From Acidimicrobiia bacterium (GTDB lineage Bacteria > Actinomycetota > Acidimicrobiia > Acidimicrobiales > Ilumatobacteraceae), in assembly GCA_030425785.1 (NCBI GenBank), contig JAUHYJ010000016.1, positions 1 to 15,903 on the forward strand: a DNA stretch of 15,903 nt, in the 5' to 3' direction. A program made the position numbers and the translations under genes. The notes under the pieces are model-generated. The model saw only the letters and a list, made by a program, of their open reading frames with translations. It did not search any database and was not told where the DNA came from. Positions 8,221-14,982 of this stretch are shown here, in pieces. The first letter of the stretch is position 1. Each line of letters begins with the position of its first letter.

Positions 8221-9000
8221 GTGGCGAGCAATGTACGTGACATCGCACCCGAGGTCGGCGCTCGCCCACTCAACGCCCGCTCACTGGCACTGTCGGCACT
8301 GCTCGGTACGCACCCACCGCGCTTGTCGGCGCACGGCCTGGTGGCGCTGGCCGAGGCGTTCGGCATCAGCGCCGGTGCGATGCGCACCGCGCTGTCACGG
8401 CTGGCGGCGGTCGGCGACGTCGTCAACGACGGCGGCACCTACTCCCTCACCGAGCGCCTCGCCGCACGCCAGGCCGCCCAGGACGCCGGACGGCGGCCAC
8501 CCGCGACGTGGGACGGTCGCTGGCGCACCGCCGTCGCCGCCGCCGACCAACGCGACCTGGCCGACCGCCGCCGAATCCGCAGCGTGTTCGCCGACGCCCG
8601 GTTCGGCGAGCTGCGCCCCGACACCTGGCTCCGGCCGGCGAACCTCGCCGCACCAGCGCTCGGCGACGACTGGATCGTGACGACCGGGGAGTTGTCGGGG
8701 GTGACGGCCGACGAGCTCGTCCGCCGCCTGTGGGACCTCGACGCGCTCGCAGCCGACGCACGCTCCCTCCTGGCCGCGCTCGACGTCGCGAGGGACGCGC
8801 TCGACGGATCCGACCCGGCGGCGATCCCGGCTGCGTTCGAGGTGTCCGCACGCGTCGTGCGCTTCCTGCGCAGCGAACCCCTCCTCCCCTGCGAGCTCGT
8901 GCCCGACAGCTGGCCGATCGCCGAGCTCCGCCGCCGGTACGACGGCGTCGAGGCCGCGCTGCAGGAACGCCTGCGCCCGATCCTGCTCGGCGACGGCTGA
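8221..9000 (+). CDS. PaaX-family transcriptional regulator
   Basis: A 259-residue regulator (start GTG 8221). The N-terminal block at about residues 17-75 (NARSLALSALLGTH … ISAGAMRTALSRLAAVGDVV) matches the PaaX winged-helix domain, with the recognition helix around GAMRTALSRL. The remaining ~180 residues resemble the PaaX central and C-terminal ligand-sensing region, including a late PxxxLP-like segment (SEPLLPCELVPDSWP). PaaX of E. coli represses phenylacetate catabolism and responds to phenylacetyl-CoA; no paa gene is nearby here. Its head-to-head position 24 bases from a desaturase suggests control of that gene, perhaps sensing an acyl-CoA, and autoregulation. The start follows the leaderless promoter model; in-frame ATG 8203 and GTG 8215 are alternatives. 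Confidence 0.88.
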   Translation: MASNVRDIAPEVGARPLNARSLALSALLGTHPPRLSAHGLVALAEAFGISAGAMRTALSRLAAVGDVVNDGGTYSLTERLAARQAAQDAGRRPPATWDGRWRTAVAAADQRDLADRRRIRSVFADARFGELRPDTWLRPANLAAPALGDDWIVTTGELSGVTADELVRRLWDLDALAADARSLLAALDVARDALDGSDPAAIPAAFEVSARVVRFLRSEPLLPCELVPDSWPIAELRRRYDGVEAALQERLRPILLGDG

Positions 9001-9035
9001 ACGACGACCGGCGCCGCAACGCCCCGCTCGGGAAC

Positions 9036-9041
9036 TATCGT
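9036..9041 (+). promoter_or_regulatory. Probable -10 element (TATCGT) for the substrate-binding protein gene
   Basis: TATCGT lies 74 bases before the ATG at 9116 and predicts a leader of about 65-70 bases. The start has a strong Shine-Dalgarno, GGGGAGGA, five bases upstream (9103-9110), unlike the leaderless genes here. An imperfect stem, 9044-9053 with 9061-9072, follows and could be a leader structure or the terminator of the PaaX-like gene. Confidence 0.45.
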
Positions 9042-9115
9042 GTGCCGACCGGCGTGAACAGCCGGCGTCGGCCCATCCCCCCGATCGGCCGAGCCCACCA
9101 TCCTGGGGAGGACAC

Positions 9116-10093
9116 ATGAAGAAGTCATTCGTTTCGTCGATCGCGGTCGTGGCTGCGCTCGGCCTCGTCGCCGCGGCGTGCGGTGGTGACGACGACGACG
9201 CTCCGGTCGACTCGTCGGCCGCCGAGGAGCCCGCCGGCGACGAGCCGGCGACCGACGAACCTGCGACCGACGAACCGGCAACCGACGAGCCGGCAGCCGC
9301 CGACGGGTTCGACCTCGAAGGTCGCACCGTCACGGTCGCCGTCGAGAACGCCTACCTGCCGTTCAACTACCTCGACCCCGAGACCGGCGAGCCGACCGGC
9401 TGGGACTACGAGGCGATCGACGCCATGTGCGGCATCCTGAACTGCACGCCGGAGTACCAGACCTTCAGCTGGGAGCCGATGATCCAGGCGGTCGCCGACG
9501 GCCAGTTCGACATGGCCGCCGACGGCATCACGATCACCGACGAGCGGGCCGAGATCGTCGACTTCTCCGACGGCTACATCTCGCTCGAGCAGCGTCTGCT
9601 CGTGGCGGCCGACAGCGAGATCACCGGCGCACAGGACATCATCGACTCGGGCTGCACCGTGGCGTCGCAGATCGGCACGACCAACCTCGCCACCGCGCAG
9701 GAGAACTTCGGTGAGGAGAACGTCGTCGCACTCGACGAGTTCGGCTTCGTCGTCCAATCGGTCATCGCCGGCGACAACTGCGCCGCTGTCATCGACGAGA
9801 CCGCCGGTCAGGGCTACGTCGGCGCCAACGCCGACGCCGTCAAGCTCGTCGGCGACTCGCTGTCGGCCGACGAACTCGGCTTCATCTTCCCGAAGGGCAG
9901 CGATCTGGTCGAGCCGTTCAACTACGCCCTCGATCAGCTGAAGGCCGACGGCACGCTCGAGACCATCTCGGCGAAGTACTTCGGCGACTCGTTCACGATC
10001 AGCTACGACGACATCGAGTTCCCCGAGTGCGGGCCCGAACAGGGCTGCGACGAGGAGTCGACCGATGACGGGTCGACGGAGGAGGACGGCTGA
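9116..10093 (+). CDS. ABC transporter substrate-binding lipoprotein, polar amino acid type (SBP_bac_3)
   Basis: A 325-residue exported lipoprotein. It has a KK-positive N-terminus, a hydrophobic core and a cleavage site before Cys22 (VAAAC). A Gly/Asp-rich linker then holds four DEPAT units (residues 42-61). A periplasmic-binding-protein type II domain covers about 68-295, with family-typical GRTVTVAVENAYLPFNY, FDMAADGITITDERAEIVDFSDGYI and late FIFPKGSDLVEPFNYALDQL blocks. It should capture an amino acid or related polar solute and deliver it to a permease. Several extra Cys (CGILNC, near 104-109; SGC; DNC; two near the C-terminus) may form disulfides. The acidic tail is unusual. The likely partner permease and ATPase are convergent, on the other strand, rather than in the same operon. 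Confidence 0.93.
   Translation: MKKSFVSSIAVVAALGLVAAACGGDDDDAPVDSSAAEEPAGDEPATDEPATDEPATDEPAAADGFDLEGRTVTVAVENAYLPFNYLDPETGEPTGWDYEAIDAMCGILNCTPEYQTFSWEPMIQAVADGQFDMAADGITITDERAEIVDFSDGYISLEQRLLVAADSEITGAQDIIDSGCTVASQIGTTNLATAQENFGEENVVALDEFGFVVQSVIAGDNCAAVIDETAGQGYVGANADAVKLVGDSLSADELGFIFPKGSDLVEPFNYALDQLKADGTLETISAKYFGDSFTISYDDIEFPECGPEQGCDEESTDDGSTEEDG
9239..9298 (+). repeat. Four tandem 15-base units coding for DEPAT in the lipoprotein linker
   Basis: Four in-frame 15-base units beginning GAC-GAG/GAA-CC. They differ at silent third positions and in the last unit's Ala for Thr. They form an acidic, flexible tether between the lipid anchor and the binding domain. The copy number is likely to vary among strains by slippage or recombination. 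Confidence 0.9.
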
Positions 10094-10123
10094 CCGACCC
10101 GGTCGACCGACCAACCTGTCGAC

Positions 10124-10159
10124 CGAGGGCCGGGTCCGCTGCGGCGGGCCCGGCCCTCG
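10124..10159. terminator. Strong GC hairpin, bidirectional terminator between convergent transport genes
   Basis: A 16-bp stem (10124-10139 with 10144-10159) containing a single G·T pair and a 4-base TGCG loop. It lies 30 bases past the stop of the substrate-binding gene and 13 bases past the stop of the minus-strand ATPase gene. There is no T-tract, as is common for actinobacterial terminators, and the symmetric position suits both strands. Confidence 0.75.
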
Positions 10160-10172
10160 TCGCGTCCCCGCC

Positions 10173-10913
10173 TCAGTGCTGCAGGATCTTGTCGAAGAAC
10201 GCCTTCGTGCGCGCTTCGCGCGGATGGTCGAAGATCTGGTCCGGCGTTCCCATCTCGACGAAGACACCCTCGTCGATGAACACGACCCGGTCGGCAGCGG
10301 CCCGGGCGAACCCCATCTCGTGGGTGACGACGACCATCGTCATGCCGGCCTTCGCCAGCTCGAGCATCACGTCGAGCACCTCTTTGACCATCTCGGGGTC
10401 GAGCGCGCTGGTGGGCTCGTCGAAGAGCATCACCTTCGGCCCCATGGCGAGCGAGCGGGCGATCGCCACCCGCTGCTGCTGGCCACCCGACAGCTGGCGC
10501 GGATACGAGCCGGCCTTCTCCGGAATCCCGACCCGGGTGAGCTGGCGCATCGCCTCGACCTCGGCCTCCTCCTTCGAGCGCTTGCGCACCTTGCGCTGGG
10601 CGAGGGTGATGTTGTCGAGCACGGTCAGATGCGGGAACAGGTTGAACTGCTGGAACACCATGCCGGTCTCGGCTCGCATCCGGTCGAGGTTCGCGTCCGG
10701 CGCGGTGACGTACTCGCCGTCGATACGGATCGCTCCCTCGGTCGGGATCTCGAGCATGTTGAGGCACCTCAGCACCGTCGACTTGCCGCTCCCCGACGGC
10801 CCGACGATCACGACGACCTCCCCGGGCGCGATCTCGATGTCGACGCCACGGACGGCGTGGATGTCCTTGCCGAACGTCTTGTGGAGGTTGGTCACCTCGA
10901 TCAGTGGCAGCAT
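10173..10913 (-). CDS. Amino acid ABC transporter ATP-binding protein (GlnQ/HisP-like)
   Basis: A 246-residue nucleotide-binding subunit. Visible motifs are Walker A G38PSGSGKS45, Q-loop Gln88/89 ([16 protein letters not shown], diagnostic for the polar amino acid class), signature LSGGQQQR at 141-148, Walker B VMLFDE at 161-166, D-loop SALDPE and switch His198. It hydrolyses ATP to drive uptake through the permease encoded just upstream. The ATG at 10913 overlaps the permease stop as TGATG, and GGAAGGGAG lies a few bases before it, so translation is coupled. A longer frame upstream is only the permease gene read in another frame. It converges on the binding-protein gene across the hairpin at 10124-10159. 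Confidence 0.97.
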   Translation of the reverse strand: MLPLIEVTNLHKTFGKDIHAVRGVDIEIAPGEVVVIVGPSGSGKSTVLRCLNMLEIPTEGAIRIDGEYVTAPDANLDRMRAETGMVFQQFNLFPHLTVLDNITLAQRKVRKRSKEEAEVEAMRQLTRVGIPEKAGSYPRQLSGGQQQRVAIARSLAMGPKVMLFDEPTSALDPEMVKEVLDVMLELAKAGMTMVVVTHEMGFARAAADRVVFIDEGVFVEMGTPDQIFDHPREARTKAFFDKILQH

Positions 10914-11767
10914 CAGCGGGCTCCCTTCCGGTCCTGGCTGAGTCGTCGCTCGACGACCCCGAGGAGCAGGGACAGCACGACCGTGAGCGTGAGGTAGATG
11001 AAGGTGAGGGCCAGGTAGCTGTCGCGGAACTTGAAGCTGCCCGAGGCGTACTGGCGACCGCGTTGGGTGAGTTCGAGCACACCGAGCACCGACAGCAACG
11101 ACGTGTCCTTCAAGATGGCGATGAAGTCGTTGCCGAGCGGCGGCACGACGGCGCGGATGGCCTGAGGGAGCACGATCGACCGGGTCGTCTCGCGCCGGCT
11201 GAGCCCGAGCGACCGGCCGGCCTCGATCTGCCCCCGATCGACCGACTGGATGCCGGCCCGAAAGATCTCTGCGATGTAGCCCGCGTAGATCAGCGACAGG
11301 GCGATGATCGCGCGCCACTCCTGCGGCACACGGTTGGGCTGCCCCAGCGCATCACTCACCGAGGGCACGATCACCAGGGCGATGGTGAAGATCAGCACCA
11401 GGATCGGGATGCCGCGGATCAGCTCGACGTACGAGCGTGCGAGGTTGCGCGCCACCACGTTCTGCGATGTACGTGCGAGCGCGATGACCATGCCGATCAC
11501 GCACGAGATGACGAAGGAGTAGACGGTGGCCTTGACGGTGAGCCAGAGGCCCGGGATGATGCGATCGAACGCGATGTTGTACCCCTCGTTGAACGCGACG
11601 AGCAGACCGAGCACGACGAGCACCACCGCAACGATCACGCCCCACCACGGGAACGTGTCGTACCAGGGGTCGGTGTCGTTCCGATGGGTCCAGCGCGGCG
11701 CCGAGGTGTCCGGTGCCAGATCGAGCGAGGCGGTGTGTGACCGTGACGAGTTGCCGAATGCCGGCAT
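10913..11767 (-). CDS. Amino acid ABC transporter permease (HisM/GlnP-like)
   Basis: A 284-residue inner membrane subunit. A polar 38-residue N-terminus precedes helices at about 42-60, 72-98, 118-136, 152-170, 205-230 and 250-272. The EAA loop that docks the ATPase is clear at 181-202 (EAGRSLGLS … IVLPQ), followed by [18 protein letters not shown] typical of the His/Glu/Gln permease family. [10 protein letters not shown] at 118-127 is also family-typical. Only one permease gene is present, so a homodimeric pore is likely. The start ATG at 11767 has GGGAGGG five bases upstream. It is the first gene of a two-gene minus-strand operon with the ATPase, and divergent from the CoxS-like gene. Confidence 0.96.
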   Translation of the reverse strand: MPAFGNSSRSHTASLDLAPDTSAPRWTHRNDTDPWYDTFPWWGVIVAVVLVVLGLLVAFNEGYNIAFDRIIPGLWLTVKATVYSFVISCVIGMVIALARTSQNVVARNLARSYVELIRGIPILVLIFTIALVIVPSVSDALGQPNRVPQEWRAIIALSLIYAGYIAEIFRAGIQSVDRGQIEAGRSLGLSRRETTRSIVLPQAIRAVVPPLGNDFIAILKDTSLLSVLGVLELTQRGRQYASGSFKFRDSYLALTFIYLTLTVVLSLLLGVVERRLSQDRKGAR

Positions 11768-11914
11768 GGAGCCCTCCCTTGCGTGAGCACGTCATCTCAC
11801 CACATCCCGTCGGCGGACACCAACGGCCTCAGCACGAGCCCGAGGGCGATCCGGAGACCGGGACGGCGGGTGGAGCGGGCCGGGGCGGATGAGGCATGAT
11901 GGCGGGGCACCGAC

Positions 11915-11920
11915 TACGGT
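11915..11920 (+). promoter_or_regulatory. Probable -10 element (TACGGT) for the coxS-like operon
   Basis: TACGGT in the divergent spacer predicts a start near 11927 and a leader of about 38 bases. The leader ends in GAGGGGAG (11952-11959), a good Shine-Dalgarno five bases before the GTG at 11965. No matching promoter for the divergent permease was found. Confidence 0.45.
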
Positions 11921-11964
11921 CGGCGCCGCAACCGTCCCACGCAAGAAGACCGAGGGGAGTCCCA

Positions 11965-12423
11965 GTGGAGATCAGCGTCACCATCAACGGGGTCACGCAC
12001 ACCGGTGATGTCGAACCGCGCACCCTGCTCGTGCAGTACATCCGCGAGCACGTCGGGCTGACCGGCACGAACATCGGCTGCGACACCTCGTCGTGCGGTG
12101 CGTGCAGCCTGCACCTCAACGGTGAGGCGGTGAAGAGCTGCACCGTGCTGGCCGTCCAGGCCGACGGGCAGGAGATCACCACCATCGAGGGCCTCGCCTC
12201 CGAGGACGGCACCCTGCACCCGATGCAGCAGGCCTTCCAGGACAACCACGGCCTCCAGTGCGGCTACTGCACGCCGGGCATGGTCATGGCGGCGACGAGC
12301 CTGCTCAAGGAGAACCCGAACCCGACCGAGGACGAGGTCCGCATCGGGCTCGAGGGCAACCTGTGCCGGTGCACGGGCTATCACAACATCGTCCAGTCCG
12401 TCCTCGCCGCGGCGGGCAAGTGA
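11965..12423 (+). CDS. [2Fe-2S] small subunit of a CO dehydrogenase/xanthine dehydrogenase-family enzyme (CoxS-like)
   Basis: A 152-residue iron-sulfur subunit of the molybdenum hydroxylase family. All eight cluster cysteines are present: C39, C44, C47 and C59 ([10 protein letters not shown] … SC, plant-ferredoxin-like cluster) and C99, C102, C134 and C136 ([18 protein letters not shown], helical domain cluster). It would carry electrons between the molybdenum centre of a large subunit and FAD in the medium subunit. The GTG start was chosen because it is preceded by GAGGGGAG and gives the usual N-terminus (ISVTINGV). The CoxM-like gene follows after 14 bases. No large subunit is encoded next to it. 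Confidence 0.95.
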   Translation: MEISVTINGVTHTGDVEPRTLLVQYIREHVGLTGTNIGCDTSSCGACSLHLNGEAVKSCTVLAVQADGQEITTIEGLASEDGTLHPMQQAFQDNHGLQCGYCTPGMVMAATSLLKENPNPTEDEVRIGLEGNLCRCTGYHNIVQSVLAAAGK

Positions 12424-12437
12424 GAGAGGTCTGAGCG

Positions 12438-13262
12438 ATGATCCCAGCAGCATTCGAGTACGTCCGGGCCGGCTCGGCCGACGAAGCGATCAGCCTGATC
12501 GCCGAGCACGGCGACGAGGCCAAGTTCCTCGCCGGCGGCCACAGCCTCCTCCCCCTCATGAAGCTGCGCCTCGCGCAGCCCACGGTGCTCGTCGACATCG
12601 GTCGCGTCACCGATCTGTCCTACATCCGTGACGCCGGCGACCACGTCGCGATCGGCGCCCTCACCCGCCACATGGACATCGAGAACAGCGATCTCCTGCA
12701 GGCCGAGGTGCCGCTGCTCGCCCATGCCGCCCATCACGTCGGCGATCCGCAGGTGCGCCACCGCGGCACGCTCGGCGGCACGATCGCCCACGCCGACCCG
12801 GCGTCCGACCTGCCCGCCACCACGCTGGCGCTCGGGGCGACCTACGTCGCGCAGGGCCCGAACGGCACCCGCGAGATCGCGGCGGGCGACTTCTACCAGG
12901 GGTTCCTCACCTCGGCGCTCGCCGCCGACGAGATGCTCACCGAGATCCGCGTGCCGAAGATGCAGGGCGCCGGCTGGAGCTTCCAGAAGTTCAACCGTCG
13001 CGCCCAGGACTGGGCGATCGTCGGTGTGGCCGCCTGGCGCCGCAACGGCGACTCGGGCGTCGCGCTCGTCAACATGGGCGACACGCCCGTGCTGGCGTCG
13101 AGCGTGACGTCGGCCCTGTCGGGTGGCGCCTCGATCGAGGACGCCGCCGAGCAGGCGGCCGCCGAGGCCTCGCCGCAGGCCGACCTGAACGCGAGCGTCG
13201 AGTACCGGACCCACCTCGCCAAGGTGCTGGTCAAGCGGGCCCTCACCGAAGCCTCGAGCTGA
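12438..13262 (+). CDS. FAD-binding medium subunit of a CO dehydrogenase/xanthine dehydrogenase-family enzyme (CoxM-like)
   Basis: A 274-residue flavoprotein subunit. Both FAD pyrophosphate motifs of the family are seen: A32GGHS36 (FLAGGHSLLPLMKLRL) and T111LGGTIAHADP121. The C-terminal CO_deh_flav_C-like domain covers about 165-270. It should take electrons from the CoxS-like subunit and pass them to an acceptor. AGAGAGG lies seven bases before the ATG. The substrate is set by the absent large subunit, so CO, purines, nicotinate or other heteroaromatics are all possible. The TGA at 13260-13262 overlaps a CTG (13259) that may begin the next gene. Confidence 0.95.
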   Translation: MIPAAFEYVRAGSADEAISLIAEHGDEAKFLAGGHSLLPLMKLRLAQPTVLVDIGRVTDLSYIRDAGDHVAIGALTRHMDIENSDLLQAEVPLLAHAAHHVGDPQVRHRGTLGGTIAHADPASDLPATTLALGATYVAQGPNGTREIAAGDFYQGFLTSALAADEMLTEIRVPKMQGAGWSFQKFNRRAQDWAIVGVAAWRRNGDSGVALVNMGDTPVLASSVTSALSGGASIEDAAEQAAAEASPQADLNASVEYRTHLAKVLVKRALTEASS

Positions 13263-13324
13263 ACGAACCGAACGAACTGCCGCGACAGCTCGCGGACCTG
13301 ACCGACGGTCGGGTTCGCGAGCTG

Positions 13325-14227
13325 TTGCGCGTCCCGGCCGACGTCCCGATCGGCGTGCGCCGAGTCGGCGAGGGGTTCGGGTTGGCCTCGGTGATCGCTC
13401 GGGTCGACCTCGGCGACGGGCCACACGCCGCGTCGTACGCGGTCAAGCTCTGCAGCGCCGAGTTGGCCGACGCCGAGGCGTACGCCTACGACACGGTGCT
13501 GCCGCCGGTCGTGGGCCTCGCACACCCGCGGTTCGAGCAGGCGAGTTCGGACGGCGATGTCGGCGTCGTCGTGACCGAGTTCGTCGCCGGCGAGCAGGGT
13601 GACGTCCTGGCCGGATGCACCGCCGCCGACGCCGAACTCCTGACGCGCCGCGTTGCGCGGCTCCACGCAGCCTGGTGGTCCAACCCCGACCCGTCGCTGC
13701 CGAGGGTCTACGGAGCGAGGCCGCGCCCGCTCACCGACGAGCAGGTCGAACGATGCCTCGAGCGACACGGTGAGGTGCTCACCGACACGGACGCCACCGT
13801 CCTGCAGGGGCTGGCGGACCGGCTCGACCATGCGGCGTCGGTCCTCGACGAGCTCCCGGTGACCGTGCTGCACGGCGATCTCCACCTCGACAACGTGCTG
13901 TACACGACAGACGGTCCGGTCCTACTCGACTGGGCCGGAGTCCGCCGCGGGCCCGCCGTCGTCGACGTCGTCCGCTGCGTGGTCGAGTTCGGCGGCGGAG
14001 CCACCGGGCTCGCCGATGTGTACACCGACGAGACGCGCCGGCTCGGTGTGGACGACCCGGGGGTCACCGGCGAAACGATCGAGGCGGCGCTGGTGCTCGC
14101 TGTGTCACCCACGGTTCGCTGGGCCGTCAATCACGACCTGGGCCCCGACACCCGCGAGTGGCGTCTGTTTCGCTTCGGCCTGACGAGCACGCTCGCGCTG
14201 CTCGCCGCCTACAGCAGCCCCGCGTAG
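13325..14227 (+). CDS. APH-fold phosphotransferase (aminoglycoside phosphotransferase/choline kinase-like)
   Basis: A kinase-fold protein of 300 residues from the first standard start (TTG 13325). Motifs, numbered from that start: ATP-binding Lys41 (YAVKL), Brenner motif H183-G-D185-L-H-L-D-N190, and metal ligand Asp202 in LLDWAGV. The hydroxylated substrate is unknown; family members phosphorylate antibiotics, choline, ecdysteroids or sugars. The frame stays open upstream, with coding-like third positions and a helical segment typical of this family (LADLTDGRVRELL). The real start may therefore be CTG 13259, overlapping the CoxM-like stop as CTGA. Its 3' end overlaps the convergent SDR gene by 19 bases. 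Co-transcription with the CoxS/CoxM-like pair is likely. Confidence 0.85.
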   Translation: MRVPADVPIGVRRVGEGFGLASVIARVDLGDGPHAASYAVKLCSAELADAEAYAYDTVLPPVVGLAHPRFEQASSDGDVGVVVTEFVAGEQGDVLAGCTAADAELLTRRVARLHAAWWSNPDPSLPRVYGARPRPLTDEQVERCLERHGEVLTDTDATVLQGLADRLDHAASVLDELPVTVLHGDLHLDNVLYTTDGPVLLDWAGVRRGPAVVDVVRCVVEFGGGATGLADVYTDETRRLGVDDPGVTGETIEAALVLAVSPTVRWAVNHDLGPDTREWRLFRFGLTSTLALLAAYSSPA

Positions 14228-14937
14228 TCGCCGCCGTCGACGTGGAGTTGCACGCCGGTGACGAAGCGCGCCGACTCCGAGCACAGGAACGCGACGACCT
14301 TGCCGAAGTCGGCGGGGTCGCCGAGCGGGCGATCGGGCAGCCCGTCGCTGTAGATGTCGTGCACCCGCTCGGTCAGGTGGAGCCCGGGTTGGGCGCTGTT
14401 GACCGTCACGCCGCTGTCGGCGATCTCGCGGGCCAGCGTCTTCAGGAACCCGGTGGCACCCGCCCGAGCCGTGTTCGACAGGATCAGGCGCGGGTTCGGT
14501 TGCCGCACCGCCACCGACGTGATCGCGACGACCCTCCCCCACCCCTGGTCCTGCATCGCCGGGACGGCCGCCTTGCACATCGCCACCACCGACATCAGGT
14601 TCAGGTCGAGCGCCCCGGCGTAGGCGTCGACGCCGGTGTCGGCGAAGTTGCCGCCGGGCGGCCCACCGGCGTTGGTGACGAGGATGTCGACCGTGCCACC
14701 GAGCGCCTCGGCGGCGGCGTCGACGAAGGCGGCTGCGCCGTCCGGTGTCGACACGTCGCACACGAGTGGCACCGCCCGCTCGCCGATGCGCGCTGCCGCT
14801 GCATCGATGCGGGCACGGTCACGACCACAGATCGCGACGTGCGCCCCCTCGTCGGCGAGCGCCTGCGCACTCGCGAACCCCAACCCGGCCGAGCTCGCCG
14901 CCACGGCGGCCCGGCGTCCGGCAATACCCAGATCCAT
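14209..14937 (-). CDS. Short-chain dehydrogenase/reductase family protein, atypical active site
   Basis: A 242-residue Rossmann-fold SDR, FabG-like in length. The nucleotide-binding region is AASSAGLG at 13-20 (first Gly of the usual TGxxxGxG replaced), C60-D61-V supports cofactor adenine binding, and N89AGG92 is intact. Ser141 is in place, but the YxxxK pair is replaced by S154-N-T-A-R158. A subgroup of SDRs with an LSNxxRAG segment exists, from memory; its reaction is poorly defined, so reductase activity should not be assumed. The start at 14937 (MDLGIAGRRAAV) was preferred over 14970 because TACGGT ends 8 bases before it and the usual SDR N-terminus begins there. The stop TAG lies inside the phosphotransferase 3' end. 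Confidence 0.9.
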   Translation of the reverse strand: MDLGIAGRRAAVAASSAGLGFASAQALADEGAHVAICGRDRARIDAAAARIGERAVPLVCDVSTPDGAAAFVDAAAEALGGTVDILVTNAGGPPGGNFADTGVDAYAGALDLNLMSVVAMCKAAVPAMQDQGWGRVVAITSVAVRQPNPRLILSNTARAGATGFLKTLAREIADSGVTVNSAQPGLHLTERVHDIYSDGLPDRPLGDPADFGKVVAFLCSESARFVTGVQLHVDGGDYAGLL

Positions 14938-14945
14938 GCCGTCCG

Positions 14946-14951
14946 ACCGTA
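14946..14951 (-). promoter_or_regulatory. Probable -10 element (TACGGT) for the SDR gene
   Basis: On the minus strand TACGGT ends 8 bases before the ATG at 14937, with no Shine-Dalgarno, implying a leaderless mRNA. It overlaps the opposite-facing TACACT at 14950-14955 by the bases TA. Confidence 0.55.
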
Positions 14952-14955
14952 CACT
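14950..14955 (+). promoter_or_regulatory. Probable -10 element (TACACT) for the FAD oxidoreductase gene
   Basis: TACACT is identical to the regulator promoter at 8207-8212. It predicts a start near 14962 and a ~20-base leader containing AGGTGAG (14974-14980), a usable Shine-Dalgarno two bases before the ATG at 14983. It shares TA with the SDR promoter. Confidence 0.5.
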
Positions 14956-14982
14956 CGTGACGAATCGCACGGCAGGTGAGAC

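Noticed and set aside
9125..10267. 380-codon minus-strand frame opposite the binding lipoprotein
   Set aside because: Antisense shadow; the plus strand has a signal peptide, lipobox and binding-protein domain.
10065..10997. 310-codon plus-strand frame across the ATPase gene
   Set aside because: Antisense to an ATPase with all ABC motifs; composition is His/Arg/Asp-rich without a fold.
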